Assembly (NCBI GenBank): GCA_035495555.1 | Contig: DATJFQ010000060.1 | Coordinates: forward strand, 9,074 to 73,073 | DNA length: 64,000 nt | Source: DATJFQ01 sp035495555 | Lineage (GTDB): Bacteria > Acidobacteriota > Vicinamibacteria > Vicinamibacterales > 2-12-FULL-66-21 | Direction: 5' to 3' | In this document: piece by piece, positions 41,050-49,887 of the stretch | How the letters are laid out: each line of letters starts with the position of its first letter | Position numbering within the stretch: the first letter of the stretch is position 1 | Notes under the pieces: model-generated | The model's input: only the letters and a program-made list of their open reading frames with translations | The model's database searches: none | Told to the model about the DNA's origin: nothing | Program-made: the position numbers and the translations under genes

Positions 41050-43686
41050 ATGCGGCCTGACGAGCGCGAACTGGACGACGAGATTCGGGGACACCTGGCG
41101 CTCGCGATCAAGGAGCGTATCGAACGTGGTGAAGATCCCGTGGCTGCCAGGCGCGCTGCGCTCGCCGACCTCGGGTACGTCGGCGGCGTCCGCGAGTCGA
41201 TGCGCCGGGTCTGGTACAGCCGCGCATTCGATGCCGCCGCGGCGCTCGGTCGCGACATCAAGTTCGCGCTTCGGTCGCTGTCCCGCGCGCGCGCGCTTTC
41301 CCTGACAGTCGTCCTCACGCTCGCGCTCGGCATCGGCGCCAACGCCGCGATCTTCAGCGTTGTGCGCGCGGTGCTCCTGCGGCCGCTGGTCAATCGCGAC
41401 GAAAACCGGTTGATCTACATCCGCCAGAGCGCGCCCGGCATCGGGCAGAAGAACCTGACGTTCTCGGTGCCGGAGATTCAGGACTTGACGGCTCGCGTTC
41501 CGTCGGTTGCGGCGTTTGGCGACTTTTCAACGGTAGATTTCACGCTCACGGGGCTGCACAGTGAGCCCCGACTCGTGCACGCTGGTGTCGTCAGCGGCTC
41601 CTTCTTCGACGTGATGGGCCTGCGTCCGGTCCTTGGCCGTTTGATCACGCCGCAGGACGACGGGCCGAACGCGGCCGGCGTCGCGGTACTCACGTATCGC
41701 TTCTGGACGACGGCGCTCAACAGCGATCCGCACGTGATCGGCCGCGCGATCCGGCTCGGAACCCGGACTGCGACGATCATCGGCGTGCTCGAACCGTCCG
41801 TCCCGTATCCAGCAGATACGGAACTCATCGCAAACATGGTGACGAGCCCTCATCACATGGGTGCGTTGATGACGACGAATCGCAGCCATCGCATGACGGA
41901 ACTCTTCGGCAGGCTGAGGGCAGGCGCGACGGTCGAGCAGGCCGGGGCGGAGCTCACGGCGGCGCACAGCACGATGATGGGTGCGCACCCGGAAGCGTAT
42001 TCCACGCGCGCACACGTGCAGATCTCCGTCGCACGGCTTCGCGATCAGATTGCCGCGCCGGCGCGGACGGTGCTGCTCGTGTTGCTGGCGGCTGCAGCGG
42101 TCGTCTTCGTGATCGCGGTGTCGAACGTCGCCAATCTGATCCTGGCGAGGTCGGTGCGGCGCGAAGGGGAGCTGGCGATCCGCGCCGCGCTCGGGGCAGG
42201 ACCGGGTGCCCTGCGCCGAACGCTGCTCGCCGAAAGCCTCGTGCTCTGCGGCGCGGGCGCGGTCGTCGGCGTCCTGCTCGCGAAGCCGTTCGTCACGCTC
42301 GTCGCCGGGTATGCCGCTCGTTTCTCGGTGCGCGCGGTCGGCATCACGGTCGATCCCAGCGTCGTCTGGGTCGGCGCGGGTCTGGCCACGTGCGCAGCGC
42401 TGCTGCTCGCCTTCGTGCCGCGTCTCCCGAAGACCACCGCGCCTGCCGGATTGGGTCTCGCGAATGGCAGCGCGCGGCTGACGCCGGCGACGAATCGGCG
42501 GTTGCGGGCGTTCGCGACGGCACAGATTGCGTTTTCGTTCGTGCTGCTCGCGGGCGCCGGGATGCTCGTCGCAACGCTCGTGCGCATGCAGCAGGCCCGA
42601 AGCGGTTACGACCTGCGTCACGTGGTGGCGTTCGACGTGCCGACGCCCGCGACGGGTGTCGGCGACGCACGAACCCTCGCGTTCTACCTGGAATCGGAAC
42701 GCCGCATTCGCGAGCTGCCGGGCGTCGACGCGGTCGCCCTGGGCATGACGACGCCGTGGCGCGACGCGGGCGTCATGCCCCGCATGCAGTTCACCGCCGA
42801 CGGCTACAAACCGGAGAACGGGGAGGACAATCCACACGCCAGATTCCGCATTGCGGGGCCCGGGCTGTTCGACGTACTCGGCGTCGCGCTCCTCGCCGGA
42901 CGCGATTTCACGGATCACGACACCGATGCGTCGGAGCCGGTTGCGATCGTCAGCGAGAGCGTCGCGCGGCGGCTCTTCGCCACCGGCAACGCGCTCAACC
43001 GCCGGATCATCTGGACCGATCCCATCGCGCGCTTGATGGGCCCTTCCCGTCCAGAGCGGATCGTCGGCGTTGTTGCCGACGCCGATGACGAGAGCGTCGT
43101 GCCGTCGCCGGCCATGACGATCTATCGTCCGCTCGGCCAGCTCGGGATCGCGGAGCGGCTGTTCGTCCGCGTGAGCGGCGACCCGCATGCGATCATCCCG
43201 TCGGTGACTCGGGTGATTCGCGATCTCTCGCCGGAACAACCGGTCGAGCGTGCGGCCACGCTCGAGGAGATTCGCGCCCAGGTACTGGCGCCCGAGCGCG
43301 TCAACGCGTTCGTCATCTCCGGGTTCGCAGGCATGGCGCTGCTGATCGCGGTGGTCGGTGTCGCCGGCGTGCTGGCGTTCTCGGTGAGCGCCCGAACGCG
43401 GGAGTTCGGCATCCGGCTCGCCGTGGGATCCGAACCGCGCCAGCTGCTGAAGCGGGTGCTTGGCGAAGGCGCACAGATCGCGGTGATCGGCATCCTTGCG
43501 GGCGCCGCAGCCGGCGTTCTGATGGTGCGGCTGGCGGTCAGGCTGTTTGCCGACGCACAACTGCCCACGCCCTTGCCGGTCGCCTCGGCTGCCGTCGTAC
43601 TGGCCGCGGCCGCCGTCATTGCGTCTTTCGTCCCCGCCGCCCGTGCGGCGCGGGTCGACGTCCTTCAGGCGCTCCGAACGGAGTAG
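41050..43686 (+). CDS. ADOP-type ABC transporter permease (MacB/FtsX-like)
   Basis: An 878-residue permease. Residues 1-60 form the cytoplasmic prefix domain of ADOP proteins (ELDDEIRGHLALAIKERIERG). Then come a first membrane helix (LTVVLTLALGIGANAAIFSVV), a periplasmic core domain, three FtsX-like helices near 335-460, a second core domain, and three helices near 760-878, ending VDVLQALRTE. ADOP permeases have two such halves; no ATPase gene is adjacent. Substrate unknown. It is the second gene of the PadR pair. Confidence 0.92.
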   Translation: MRPDERELDDEIRGHLALAIKERIERGEDPVAARRAALADLGYVGGVRESMRRVWYSRAFDAAAALGRDIKFALRSLSRARALSLTVVLTLALGIGANAAIFSVVRAVLLRPLVNRDENRLIYIRQSAPGIGQKNLTFSVPEIQDLTARVPSVAAFGDFSTVDFTLTGLHSEPRLVHAGVVSGSFFDVMGLRPVLGRLITPQDDGPNAAGVAVLTYRFWTTALNSDPHVIGRAIRLGTRTATIIGVLEPSVPYPADTELIANMVTSPHHMGALMTTNRSHRMTELFGRLRAGATVEQAGAELTAAHSTMMGAHPEAYSTRAHVQISVARLRDQIAAPARTVLLVLLAAAAVVFVIAVSNVANLILARSVRREGELAIRAALGAGPGALRRTLLAESLVLCGAGAVVGVLLAKPFVTLVAGYAARFSVRAVGITVDPSVVWVGAGLATCAALLLAFVPRLPKTTAPAGLGLANGSARLTPATNRRLRAFATAQIAFSFVLLAGAGMLVATLVRMQQARSGYDLRHVVAFDVPTPATGVGDARTLAFYLESERRIRELPGVDAVALGMTTPWRDAGVMPRMQFTADGYKPENGEDNPHARFRIAGPGLFDVLGVALLAGRDFTDHDTDASEPVAIVSESVARRLFATGNALNRRIIWTDPIARLMGPSRPERIVGVVADADDESVVPSPAMTIYRPLGQLGIAERLFVRVSGDPHAIIPSVTRVIRDLSPEQPVERAATLEEIRAQVLAPERVNAFVISGFAGMALLIAVVGVAGVLAFSVSARTREFGIRLAVGSEPRQLLKRVLGEGAQIAVIGILAGAAAGVLMVRLAVRLFADAQLPTPLPVASAAVVLAAAAVIASFVPAARAARVDVLQALRTE

Positions 43687-43787
43687 CACGCTGACGCAGA
43701 CCACGAACGCACGGGGCGGCTGGCACCGCGTGTCCGAAGTGGCGGTCACATTCTGGCTCCTCGCTCGCGGCGTGCAGTTCGCGCAGC

Positions 43788-43816
43788 TTGACGCCGCGCC
43801 GCGCATTCCGTAGGCT
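43788..43816 (+). promoter_or_regulatory. Promoter of the pheA leader
   Basis: TTGACG (43788-43793), 17-base spacer, TAGGCT (43811-43816). The start of the leader peptide (43823) lies seven bases beyond the -10, so transcription may begin at or next to its ATG. The 100 bp before it (43687-43787) shows nothing else. Confidence 0.5.
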
Positions 43817-43822
43817 AGCCAC

Positions 43823-43939
43823 ATGTTCGTCCCGCGCTCGCGCCACGCCTCGGCTTCTTCCGCCTACGTGCGCGCAGTGTCGGTACGAGCGATTTCTTTT
43901 GCCGGCTTCTGCTTTACCACCTCCATCGAGGCGGGCTGA
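43823..43939 (+). CDS. pheL: Phenylalanine attenuator leader peptide (38 aa)
   Basis: A 38-codon frame ending TGA at 43937. Phe codons are at 26, 29 and 31 (ISFAGFCFTT), an obvious cluster just before the base-pairing region; one more Phe is codon 2. The stop codon lies inside the 5' arm of the antiterminator, so a ribosome finishing translation covers it. This is the logic of pheL-type leaders in enterobacteria, though the peptide sequence is unrelated. Confidence 0.72.
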   Translation: MFVPRSRHASASSAYVRAVSVRAISFAGFCFTTSIEAG

Positions 43940-44005
43940 GCGGCATTTTCCGAAATTCGAATCGAATCCCGAGCCCGCCTCCCGCAAGGGAGCGCGGGCT
44001 TTTTT
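43928..44005 (+). promoter_or_regulatory. Phe transcription attenuator: antiterminator versus terminator
   Basis: Segment 1 (GAGGCGGGCT, 43928-43937) is perfectly complementary over 10 bases to segment 2 (AGCCCGCCTC, 43972-43981). Segment 2 with the next three bases also pairs with segment 3 in a stem of 12 pairs, loop GCAA, one bulged C, followed by six T (44000-44005). The two structures exclude each other. Stalling at the Phe codons (up to 43915) leaves segment 1 free, forms the antiterminator and lets RNA polymerase reach pheA. Confidence 0.78.
43972..44005 (+). terminator. Intrinsic terminator (attenuator) before pheA
   Basis: Stem AGCCCGC-CTCCC with GGGAG-(C)-GCGGGCT around a GCAA loop, then TTTTTT. 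It is the strongest intrinsic terminator in the window and lies 18 bases before the pheA start, so it serves as a regulated rather than an end-of-gene terminator. Confidence 0.85.
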
Positions 44006-44023
44006 GTTTCTGGAGGAACGATC

Positions 44024-44869
44024 ATGCCCGCTCGGACCACGCCCGCGCCGCCGCTCGATGCTGCCTACCAGGGCCGTCCTGGCGCGTACAGCGAATCCGC
44101 CGCGCGTCATCTGCTTGGCGCCGACGCGTCGCTGCTGCCGTGCGACACGCTGGAGGAGGCGTTCGCCGCGCTCGCGGATCGTCGCGTCGCTCGCGCCGTC
44201 GTCCCGGTCGAGAACACGCTCGCCGGGACGGTGAGCAAGACGTACGATCTGCTCCTCGAGCACGATCTCACGGTCATCGGCGAACACGTCGAACACATCG
44301 ACCACGTGCTGATCGGACCAGCCGGTGCCAGCGTCGATCGGCTTGTGCGCGTGCTGTCGCATCCGGTCGCGCTCGCGCAGTGCGAACGATTTTTCCGCGC
44401 ACATCCAGAGATCACCGCTGTACCCGTGTTCGATACGGCGGGCGCGGTTCCCCTGGCGCTCGAAGACGCCGAGGGCCGCACCGCGGCCGTCGCGAGCCGC
44501 GCGGCGGCGCACTTGTACGGCGGGTCAGTGCTCCGCCAACATCTGCAGGACCATCCGGAGAACTTCACGCGCTTCGTCCTCGTGAGCCGGGATCCGACGA
44601 CGCCATCGTCGAAGAGCGCGTTCAAGACAATCATTGGACTGCGGCTCGGAAATGCACCTGGCGCGCTGTGGCGGGCGCTCGAGCCATTTGCGAACGCCGG
44701 CATCAATCTGACAAAAATCGAGAGTCGCCCCGTCGCGGGACGTCCGTTCGAGTACGCCTTCGTGCTGGAATTTCAGAGCGACGGCACCGCAGGCGTGGAA
44801 GCCGTGCTCGAGGAGCTCTCGCAGCGGACGAGATGGATGCGTGTGATCGGCACGTTTGCTACGGCGTGA
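44024..44869 (+). CDS. pheA: Prephenate dehydratase
   Basis: Converts prephenate to phenylpyruvate for phenylalanine synthesis. 281 residues: YQGRPGAYSESAA near residue 15, VVPVENTLAGTV near 59 and NFTRFVLVSR near 186 with the catalytic Thr. A C-terminal ACT domain has APGALWRALEPFANAGINLTKIESRP near 213, the Phe-binding feedback site. No chorismate mutase domain is fused. GGAGG lies eight bases before the ATG. Transcription is probably controlled by the attenuator just upstream. Confidence 0.95.
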   Translation: MPARTTPAPPLDAAYQGRPGAYSESAARHLLGADASLLPCDTLEEAFAALADRRVARAVVPVENTLAGTVSKTYDLLLEHDLTVIGEHVEHIDHVLIGPAGASVDRLVRVLSHPVALAQCERFFRAHPEITAVPVFDTAGAVPLALEDAEGRTAAVASRAAAHLYGGSVLRQHLQDHPENFTRFVLVSRDPTTPSSKSAFKTIIGLRLGNAPGALWRALEPFANAGINLTKIESRPVAGRPFEYAFVLEFQSDGTAGVEAVLEELSQRTRWMRVIGTFATA

Positions 44870-44892
44870 GGCATGATGAGCAGGCAGGACTT

Positions 44893-46032
44893 GTGCCCGA
44901 ACGTGGAACAACAGCTCGCGGGCTGCTGACGCTGAACGGCGGGTCGTCGACCGTGAAGGCCGGCCTGTTCACGTTCGAACCGGAGCCGCAGGAAATCGCG
45001 CGCCAGTCCATCGAAGGTACCGGCGCCGCGTGCGTGCCGCGTCTGCAGCAATGGCTCGCCGCATCCGCCGCCGCTCTCGACATCGTGGCCGTCGGGCACC
45101 GGATCGTGCACGGTGGGACGTTGTACCGGGCGCCGTGTGAGGTGACTCCCGAAGTGGTCGGCAATCTTCGTTCGCTCGTGCCCTTCGCGCCAAATCATCT
45201 ACCGCCGGAAATTGAACTCCTCGAAGCCGCGATCGCGCGCTATCCCGATGCTCTGCAGTGCGCGTGCTTCGATACCGCGTTTCATGCGTCGATGCCGGAG
45301 GTCGCACGCCGGCTGCCGCTGCCGCGCGAGTTCGCATCGCGCGGCGTGCAGAAATACGGGTTCCACGGTCTGTCTTATGCCTTCCTGATGGAAGAGCTCC
45401 GGCGTGACGCGGGGGCGCAGATTGCCGGAGGACGCGTGATCCTCGCGCACCTGGGCAACGGCTGCAGCCTTGCGGCGGTGCACGGCGGTCGAAGTCTCGA
45501 TACGACGATGGGGTTGACGCCGATCGGGGGCGTCATCATGGGAACGCGCAGCGGCGATCTCGATCCCGGCGTCGTGACCCATCTGGGCCGTGCGGCAGGA
45601 CTCTCTGCCGACGCCTTGGAGGACCTCGTCAGCCGCGCGTCAGGGCTGCTCGCCATCTCGGGCCTGACGAGCGACATGAAGACACTGCTCGCACGCGAGC
45701 GCAGCGATGACGCGTGCCGGCTGGCCGTCGACATGTTCGCCTATTCGGTTGCGAAGGCGGTGGGCGCCTTGTCAGCGGCGCTGCGAGGTGTGGACGTGAT
45801 CGTCTTCTCGGGCGGCATCGGCGAGCACGCGCCGGTCATTCGATCACGGGTGCTCGAGCGGCTCACGTGGCTCGGCGTCGACGTGGACGCCGGGGCGAAT
45901 GAGACCGGCGCCCGCGTCATTTCAACTATGGCCAGCCGCGTGTCCGTGCGTGTCATCCCCACCGACGAGGAACGGATGATTGCGCGATCGGCCGTGCGAC
46001 TGGCGCAAGCGAGAGATCACGATGTCCATTGA
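44893..46032 (+). CDS. ackA: Acetate kinase
   Basis: A 379-residue acetate kinase: LTLNGGSSTVKAGLF near the start, VGHRIVHGG near 62, HLGNGCSLAAV near 184, and FSGGIGEHAP near 307. It makes ATP from acetyl phosphate. The start is a GTG with AGGA upstream; the residues before LTLN are unusual (VPERGTTARG) but no other start fits. It lies 23 bases after pheA and overlaps the phosphoketolase gene by 11 bases, so the pair is translationally coupled. Confidence 0.93.
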   Translation: MPERGTTARGLLTLNGGSSTVKAGLFTFEPEPQEIARQSIEGTGAACVPRLQQWLAASAAALDIVAVGHRIVHGGTLYRAPCEVTPEVVGNLRSLVPFAPNHLPPEIELLEAAIARYPDALQCACFDTAFHASMPEVARRLPLPREFASRGVQKYGFHGLSYAFLMEELRRDAGAQIAGGRVILAHLGNGCSLAAVHGGRSLDTTMGLTPIGGVIMGTRSGDLDPGVVTHLGRAAGLSADALEDLVSRASGLLAISGLTSDMKTLLARERSDDACRLAVDMFAYSVAKAVGALSAALRGVDVIVFSGGIGEHAPVIRSRVLERLTWLGVDVDAGANETGARVISTMASRVSVRVIPTDEERMIARSAVRLAQARDHDVH

Positions 46033-48376
46033 TGCCGAACGTCTTTCCCGCATCGACGCGTACTGGCGCGCCGCGAACTATCTCTCCGTCGGACAGATTT
46101 ATCTGCTCGACAATCCGCTCCTGCGTGAGCCGCTGCAGCCGGCGCACATCAAACCGCGGCTGCTCGGCCATTGGGGCACCACTCCTGGCCAGAACTTCGC
46201 TTATGCGCACCTGAATCGCGCGATTGTCGATTACGGCCTCGACATGATCTTCATTTCAGGGCCTGGTCATGGTGGCCCTGCCGTCGTCGCGAACACGTAT
46301 CTCGAGGGCACGTACTCCGAGATCTATCCAGCCGTCAGTCAGGATGCCGACGGGCTGAAGCTGCTGTTCCGCCAGTTCTCGTTTCCCGGAGGCATCCCGA
46401 GTCACGCGGCGCCGGAGACGCCTGGCAGCATCCACGAGGGCGGCGAACTCGGGTACTCGCTCAGCCACGCGTTCGGCGCCGTGTTCGACAACCCCAATCT
46501 CGTGGTCGCGTGCGTGGTCGGCGATGGCGAGGCGGAAACCGGTCCGCTCGCGACCTCCTGGCATGCGAATAAATTTCTGAATCCCGTGACCGACGGCGTC
46601 GTGCTGCCGATCCTGCACCTGAACGGATACAAGATCGCGAATCCAACGGTGCTGGCGCGCATTCCGCGGGAGCAGCTCGATCAGTTGCTGCGCGGCTACG
46701 GCTGGATGCCGTACTTCGTCGAAGGAGACGATCCGCCGGCGATGCACCGGCTGATGGCAGAGACGTTGGATCAGGCGTTTGCCGCGATCCGCGGGATTCA
46801 ACGCGCTGCGCGATCGACCGGTACGGCCCACGTAGCCGAGTGGCCGATGATCGTGCTCTCGAGCCCGAAGGGCTGGACGGGTCCGAAAGTGGTCGACGGA
46901 CAGCAGATAGAGGGCACGTTCCGCTCGCATCAGGTGCCGCTGAGCGATCCCAAACGCAATCCGGAGCATCTGCGCATCCTGGAGCAGTGGCTGCGCAGCT
47001 ACCGGCCGGACGATCTCTTCGACGCCGACGGCCGACTGCGCCCGGACCTTGCGGCGGAAGCTCCAGAGGGGAACCGCCGGATGGGTTCGAACCCGCATGC
47101 CAACGGCGGAATTCTGCTTCAGGACCTGCGGCTGCCCGACTTTCGCAACTATGGCGTGCAGGTACCGGACCCCGGCAAGACCGACGCCGAGGACACGCGC
47201 GTACTCGGGCGCTTCCTGCGCGAGGTGATCAACGAGAACGATGCGAAGCGCAATTTCCGCATCTTCGGGCCCGACGAGACCGTCTCAAACCGTCTGGACG
47301 CCGTGTTCGAAACCACCGCCCGACAATGGGAAGCCGAAATCCGGCCGGTCGATCAGTGGCTCGCGCGCGAGGGGCGTGTCGTCGAGATACTCAGCGAACA
47401 CCAGTGCCAGGGGTGGCTCGAAGGCTACCTGCTGACGGGACGCCATGGCCTGTTCAACACGTACGAAGCCTTCGCCCACATCGTCGATTCGATGTTCAAT
47501 CAGCACGCGAAATGGCTGAAGGTCACACGCAGCCTGCCGTGGCGCCGGCCGATCGCCTCGTTGAACTACCTGCTGGCCAGCCACGTCTGGCGGCAGGATC
47601 ACAACGGTTTCACGCACCAGGATCCCGGCTTCATCGATCTCGCGGTCAACAAGAAAGCGCAAGTCGTTCGCGTATATCTTCCCCCCGACGCGAACTGCCT
47701 CCTCAGCGTGATGGACCACTGTCTGCGCAGCCGGAACTACGTGAACGTCGTCGTCGCCGGCAAGCACGCGGCGCCGCAATGGCTGTCGATGGACGAGGCG
47801 GTCAGGCATTGCGCCGAGGGCATCGGCATCTGGCCCTGGGCGAGCAACGACAAGGGCGCGGAGCCGGACATCGTGATGGCGGCAGCCGGCGATGTGCCGA
47901 CGCTCGAGACGCTGGCCGCGGTCTCGCTGCTGCGCGAGCAGTTGCCTGCGCTCAAGATCCGTTTCGTGAACGTCGTCGATCTGATGAAGCTGCAGCCCCC
48001 GAGCGAGCACCCGCACGGCCTGCCGGACACGGACTTCGACCAGTTGTTCACGAAGGACAAGCCCATCATCTTCGCTTATCACGGGTATCCGTGGCTGATT
48101 CACCGCCTCACCTATCGTCGAACAAACCACGACAACCTGCACGTGCGTGGATACAAGGAAGAAGGCACGATCACGACACCTTTCGATATGGCCGTGCTGA
48201 ACGACATGGACCGCTTCCACCTGGCTGGGGACGCCATCGATCGGCTGCCGCAGCTTGGCGCGAGCGCGGCCTATGTAAAGCAGATGCTGTCTGATCGGCT
48301 GACGGAGCACCGGCGGTACATCCGCGAGCACGGTCAGGACATGCCGTCGATCCGCAACTGGCGCTGGGGCGCATAG
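46022..48376 (+). CDS. xfp: Phosphoketolase (xylulose-5-P / fructose-6-P)
   Basis: A 784-residue thiamine-diphosphate enzyme. Hallmarks are GPGHGGPA near residue 80, the cofactor motif GDGEAETGPLATSWH near 176, and HQDPGF with SEHQCQGWLEGY in the second half. It splits xylulose-5-P into glyceraldehyde-3-P plus acetyl phosphate, or fructose-6-P into erythrose-4-P plus acetyl phosphate, feeding acetate kinase. Erythrose-4-P is a precursor of phenylalanine, which may explain the position after pheA. Start overlaps ackA. Confidence 0.95.
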   Translation: MSIDAERLSRIDAYWRAANYLSVGQIYLLDNPLLREPLQPAHIKPRLLGHWGTTPGQNFAYAHLNRAIVDYGLDMIFISGPGHGGPAVVANTYLEGTYSEIYPAVSQDADGLKLLFRQFSFPGGIPSHAAPETPGSIHEGGELGYSLSHAFGAVFDNPNLVVACVVGDGEAETGPLATSWHANKFLNPVTDGVVLPILHLNGYKIANPTVLARIPREQLDQLLRGYGWMPYFVEGDDPPAMHRLMAETLDQAFAAIRGIQRAARSTGTAHVAEWPMIVLSSPKGWTGPKVVDGQQIEGTFRSHQVPLSDPKRNPEHLRILEQWLRSYRPDDLFDADGRLRPDLAAEAPEGNRRMGSNPHANGGILLQDLRLPDFRNYGVQVPDPGKTDAEDTRVLGRFLREVINENDAKRNFRIFGPDETVSNRLDAVFETTARQWEAEIRPVDQWLAREGRVVEILSEHQCQGWLEGYLLTGRHGLFNTYEAFAHIVDSMFNQHAKWLKVTRSLPWRRPIASLNYLLASHVWRQDHNGFTHQDPGFIDLAVNKKAQVVRVYLPPDANCLLSVMDHCLRSRNYVNVVVAGKHAAPQWLSMDEAVRHCAEGIGIWPWASNDKGAEPDIVMAAAGDVPTLETLAAVSLLREQLPALKIRFVNVVDLMKLQPPSEHPHGLPDTDFDQLFTKDKPIIFAYHGYPWLIHRLTYRRTNHDNLHVRGYKEEGTITTPFDMAVLNDMDRFHLAGDAIDRLPQLGASAAYVKQMLSDRLTEHRRYIREHGQDMPSIRNWRWGA

Positions 48377-48394
48377 CTTCGCCGACCATGCTGA

Positions 48395-49759
48395 ATGCCG
48401 CATAACGGAATGCCGATCTCGATCGCCGCCCGGTTGAATCGGCTTCCGATCACGCGGACGCATCGCGCGATCACGGCGATTGCGGGAATCGGCACGTTCT
48501 TCGATCTGTTCGACATCTTCCTGGCCGGCGTGCTCGGTACGGTCCTCACCGAGCAGTTTCATCTCAGCAAGCTGGCGCTCCCGGCCGTGCTCGGTTCGGG
48601 ATTCCTCGGCATGTTCGTCGGCGCTGTGACGCTCGGGACGCTGGCCGATCGCATCGGCCGCCGGCGCGCGTTCATGGCAACGCTGGGCATCTATTCGATC
48701 TTTACCCTTGCCGGCGCGTTTGCGACGAACGCGTCGATGCTCGTCCTATTCCGTTTTCTCGCAGGGATCGGCATCGGGGCGGAGCCGCCGCTGGTCGACG
48801 CATACCTTGGTGAGATGCTTCCTCCGTACGCGCGCGGGCGATACAGCGCGATCGCGTACACGTTCGGCTTCTGCGCTGTTCCGATCGTCGGGCTGCTGGC
48901 TCGAGTACTCGTGCCGGTTGCGCCGTTTGGCATCGCCGGGTGGAGGTGGTTGTTTGTCGCAGGCGGACTCGGCGCCTTCGTGGTCTGGCTGCTGCGCCAG
49001 CGGCTTCCCGAGTCGCCGCGGTGGCTCGAGTCCGTCGGGCGTCTGGAGGAGGCCGACGCAATTACGCGGCACATGGAACTGGAAGTGCCGCCCGCCACCG
49101 CGTTGCGAGCATCGGCCGAAGAGCAGATCAGCAGCACGTCATCCACCGGATGGGCCGCGCTCTTCCATCCAGACTATCGGCGCCGCACAATCGTGCTGTG
49201 CATCTTCCACCTGTTTCAGACCGTCGGCTACTACGGCTTCGGGACGCTCGTCCCGCTGGTGCTGGCGGCGAAGGGCTTCACGGTCATCCACTCGCTGACG
49301 TACACGACACTCGTGCTGCTCGGGTACCCGGTCGGGTCAGCGCTCTCGGTCCCGATCGTCGAGCGGATGGATCGCAAATGGCTCATCGTCACGGGCGCCA
49401 TCCTGATGGCCGGCTTCGGGCTTGCGCTCGGGTTTGCGGTCTCGACGGCCTGGATTGTGGTTTTTGGATTCAGTTACACGGTCGTCAGCAACCTTTTCTC
49501 GAACGCCTTTCACGTCTTTCAGGCCGAAATCTTTCCGACGTTCATGCGCACAACCGCCGCCGGCACGGCGTACGCACTGAGCCGTCTGTCGAGCGCGGCG
49601 ATGCCGTTCGTGCTGCTGCCGGTGCTGAACACCCGCGGGGCGCCGACGATGTTCGGGGTCGTGGCGCTCGCGATGCTCGTCGTCATCGTCGACATCGCGT
49701 TCTTCGCGCCCTCGACCACCGGCCGAACGCTGGAGCAGGTTGCGATCGAGCGCGGGTGA
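48395..49759 (+). CDS. MFS transporter (sugar/aromatic acid-type)
   Basis: A 454-residue protein with twelve membrane segments and MFS motif A (GTLADRIGRRRAF) between helices 2 and 3, ESPRWL after helix 6 as in the sugar-porter/AAHS branch. The substrate is not certain; sugars or organic acids are possible. It follows xfp by 18 bases, hence is probably part of the same transcript. The 128 bp after it contains nothing I can identify. Confidence 0.87.
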   Translation: MPHNGMPISIAARLNRLPITRTHRAITAIAGIGTFFDLFDIFLAGVLGTVLTEQFHLSKLALPAVLGSGFLGMFVGAVTLGTLADRIGRRRAFMATLGIYSIFTLAGAFATNASMLVLFRFLAGIGIGAEPPLVDAYLGEMLPPYARGRYSAIAYTFGFCAVPIVGLLARVLVPVAPFGIAGWRWLFVAGGLGAFVVWLLRQRLPESPRWLESVGRLEEADAITRHMELEVPPATALRASAEEQISSTSSTGWAALFHPDYRRRTIVLCIFHLFQTVGYYGFGTLVPLVLAAKGFTVIHSLTYTTLVLLGYPVGSALSVPIVERMDRKWLIVTGAILMAGFGLALGFAVSTAWIVVFGFSYTVVSNLFSNAFHVFQAEIFPTFMRTTAAGTAYALSRLSSAAMPFVLLPVLNTRGAPTMFGVVALAMLVVIVDIAFFAPSTTGRTLEQVAIERG

Positions 49760-49887
49760 GATCAGGCGAAAGCGTTGTTAGTCGAATTCAACCTGTGGCG
49801 CTGATTGCGCGGCGCCGGCACGGCCGATCGCGATATCTGCCTTGAAGTAGTTTTCAGCCTTGACGGGTGCGCCCGCAATCCGGCGGC

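Noticed and set aside
44140..44892. Upstream extension of acetate kinase in the same frame
   Set aside because: The frame is open through pheA but Arg-rich and non-homologous; the kinase begins at LTLNGGSS shortly after the GTG at 44893.
46840..48294. 484-codon plus-strand frame inside phosphoketolase
   Set aside because: Shifted-frame shadow of the real enzyme, Arg/Ala-rich and without motifs.
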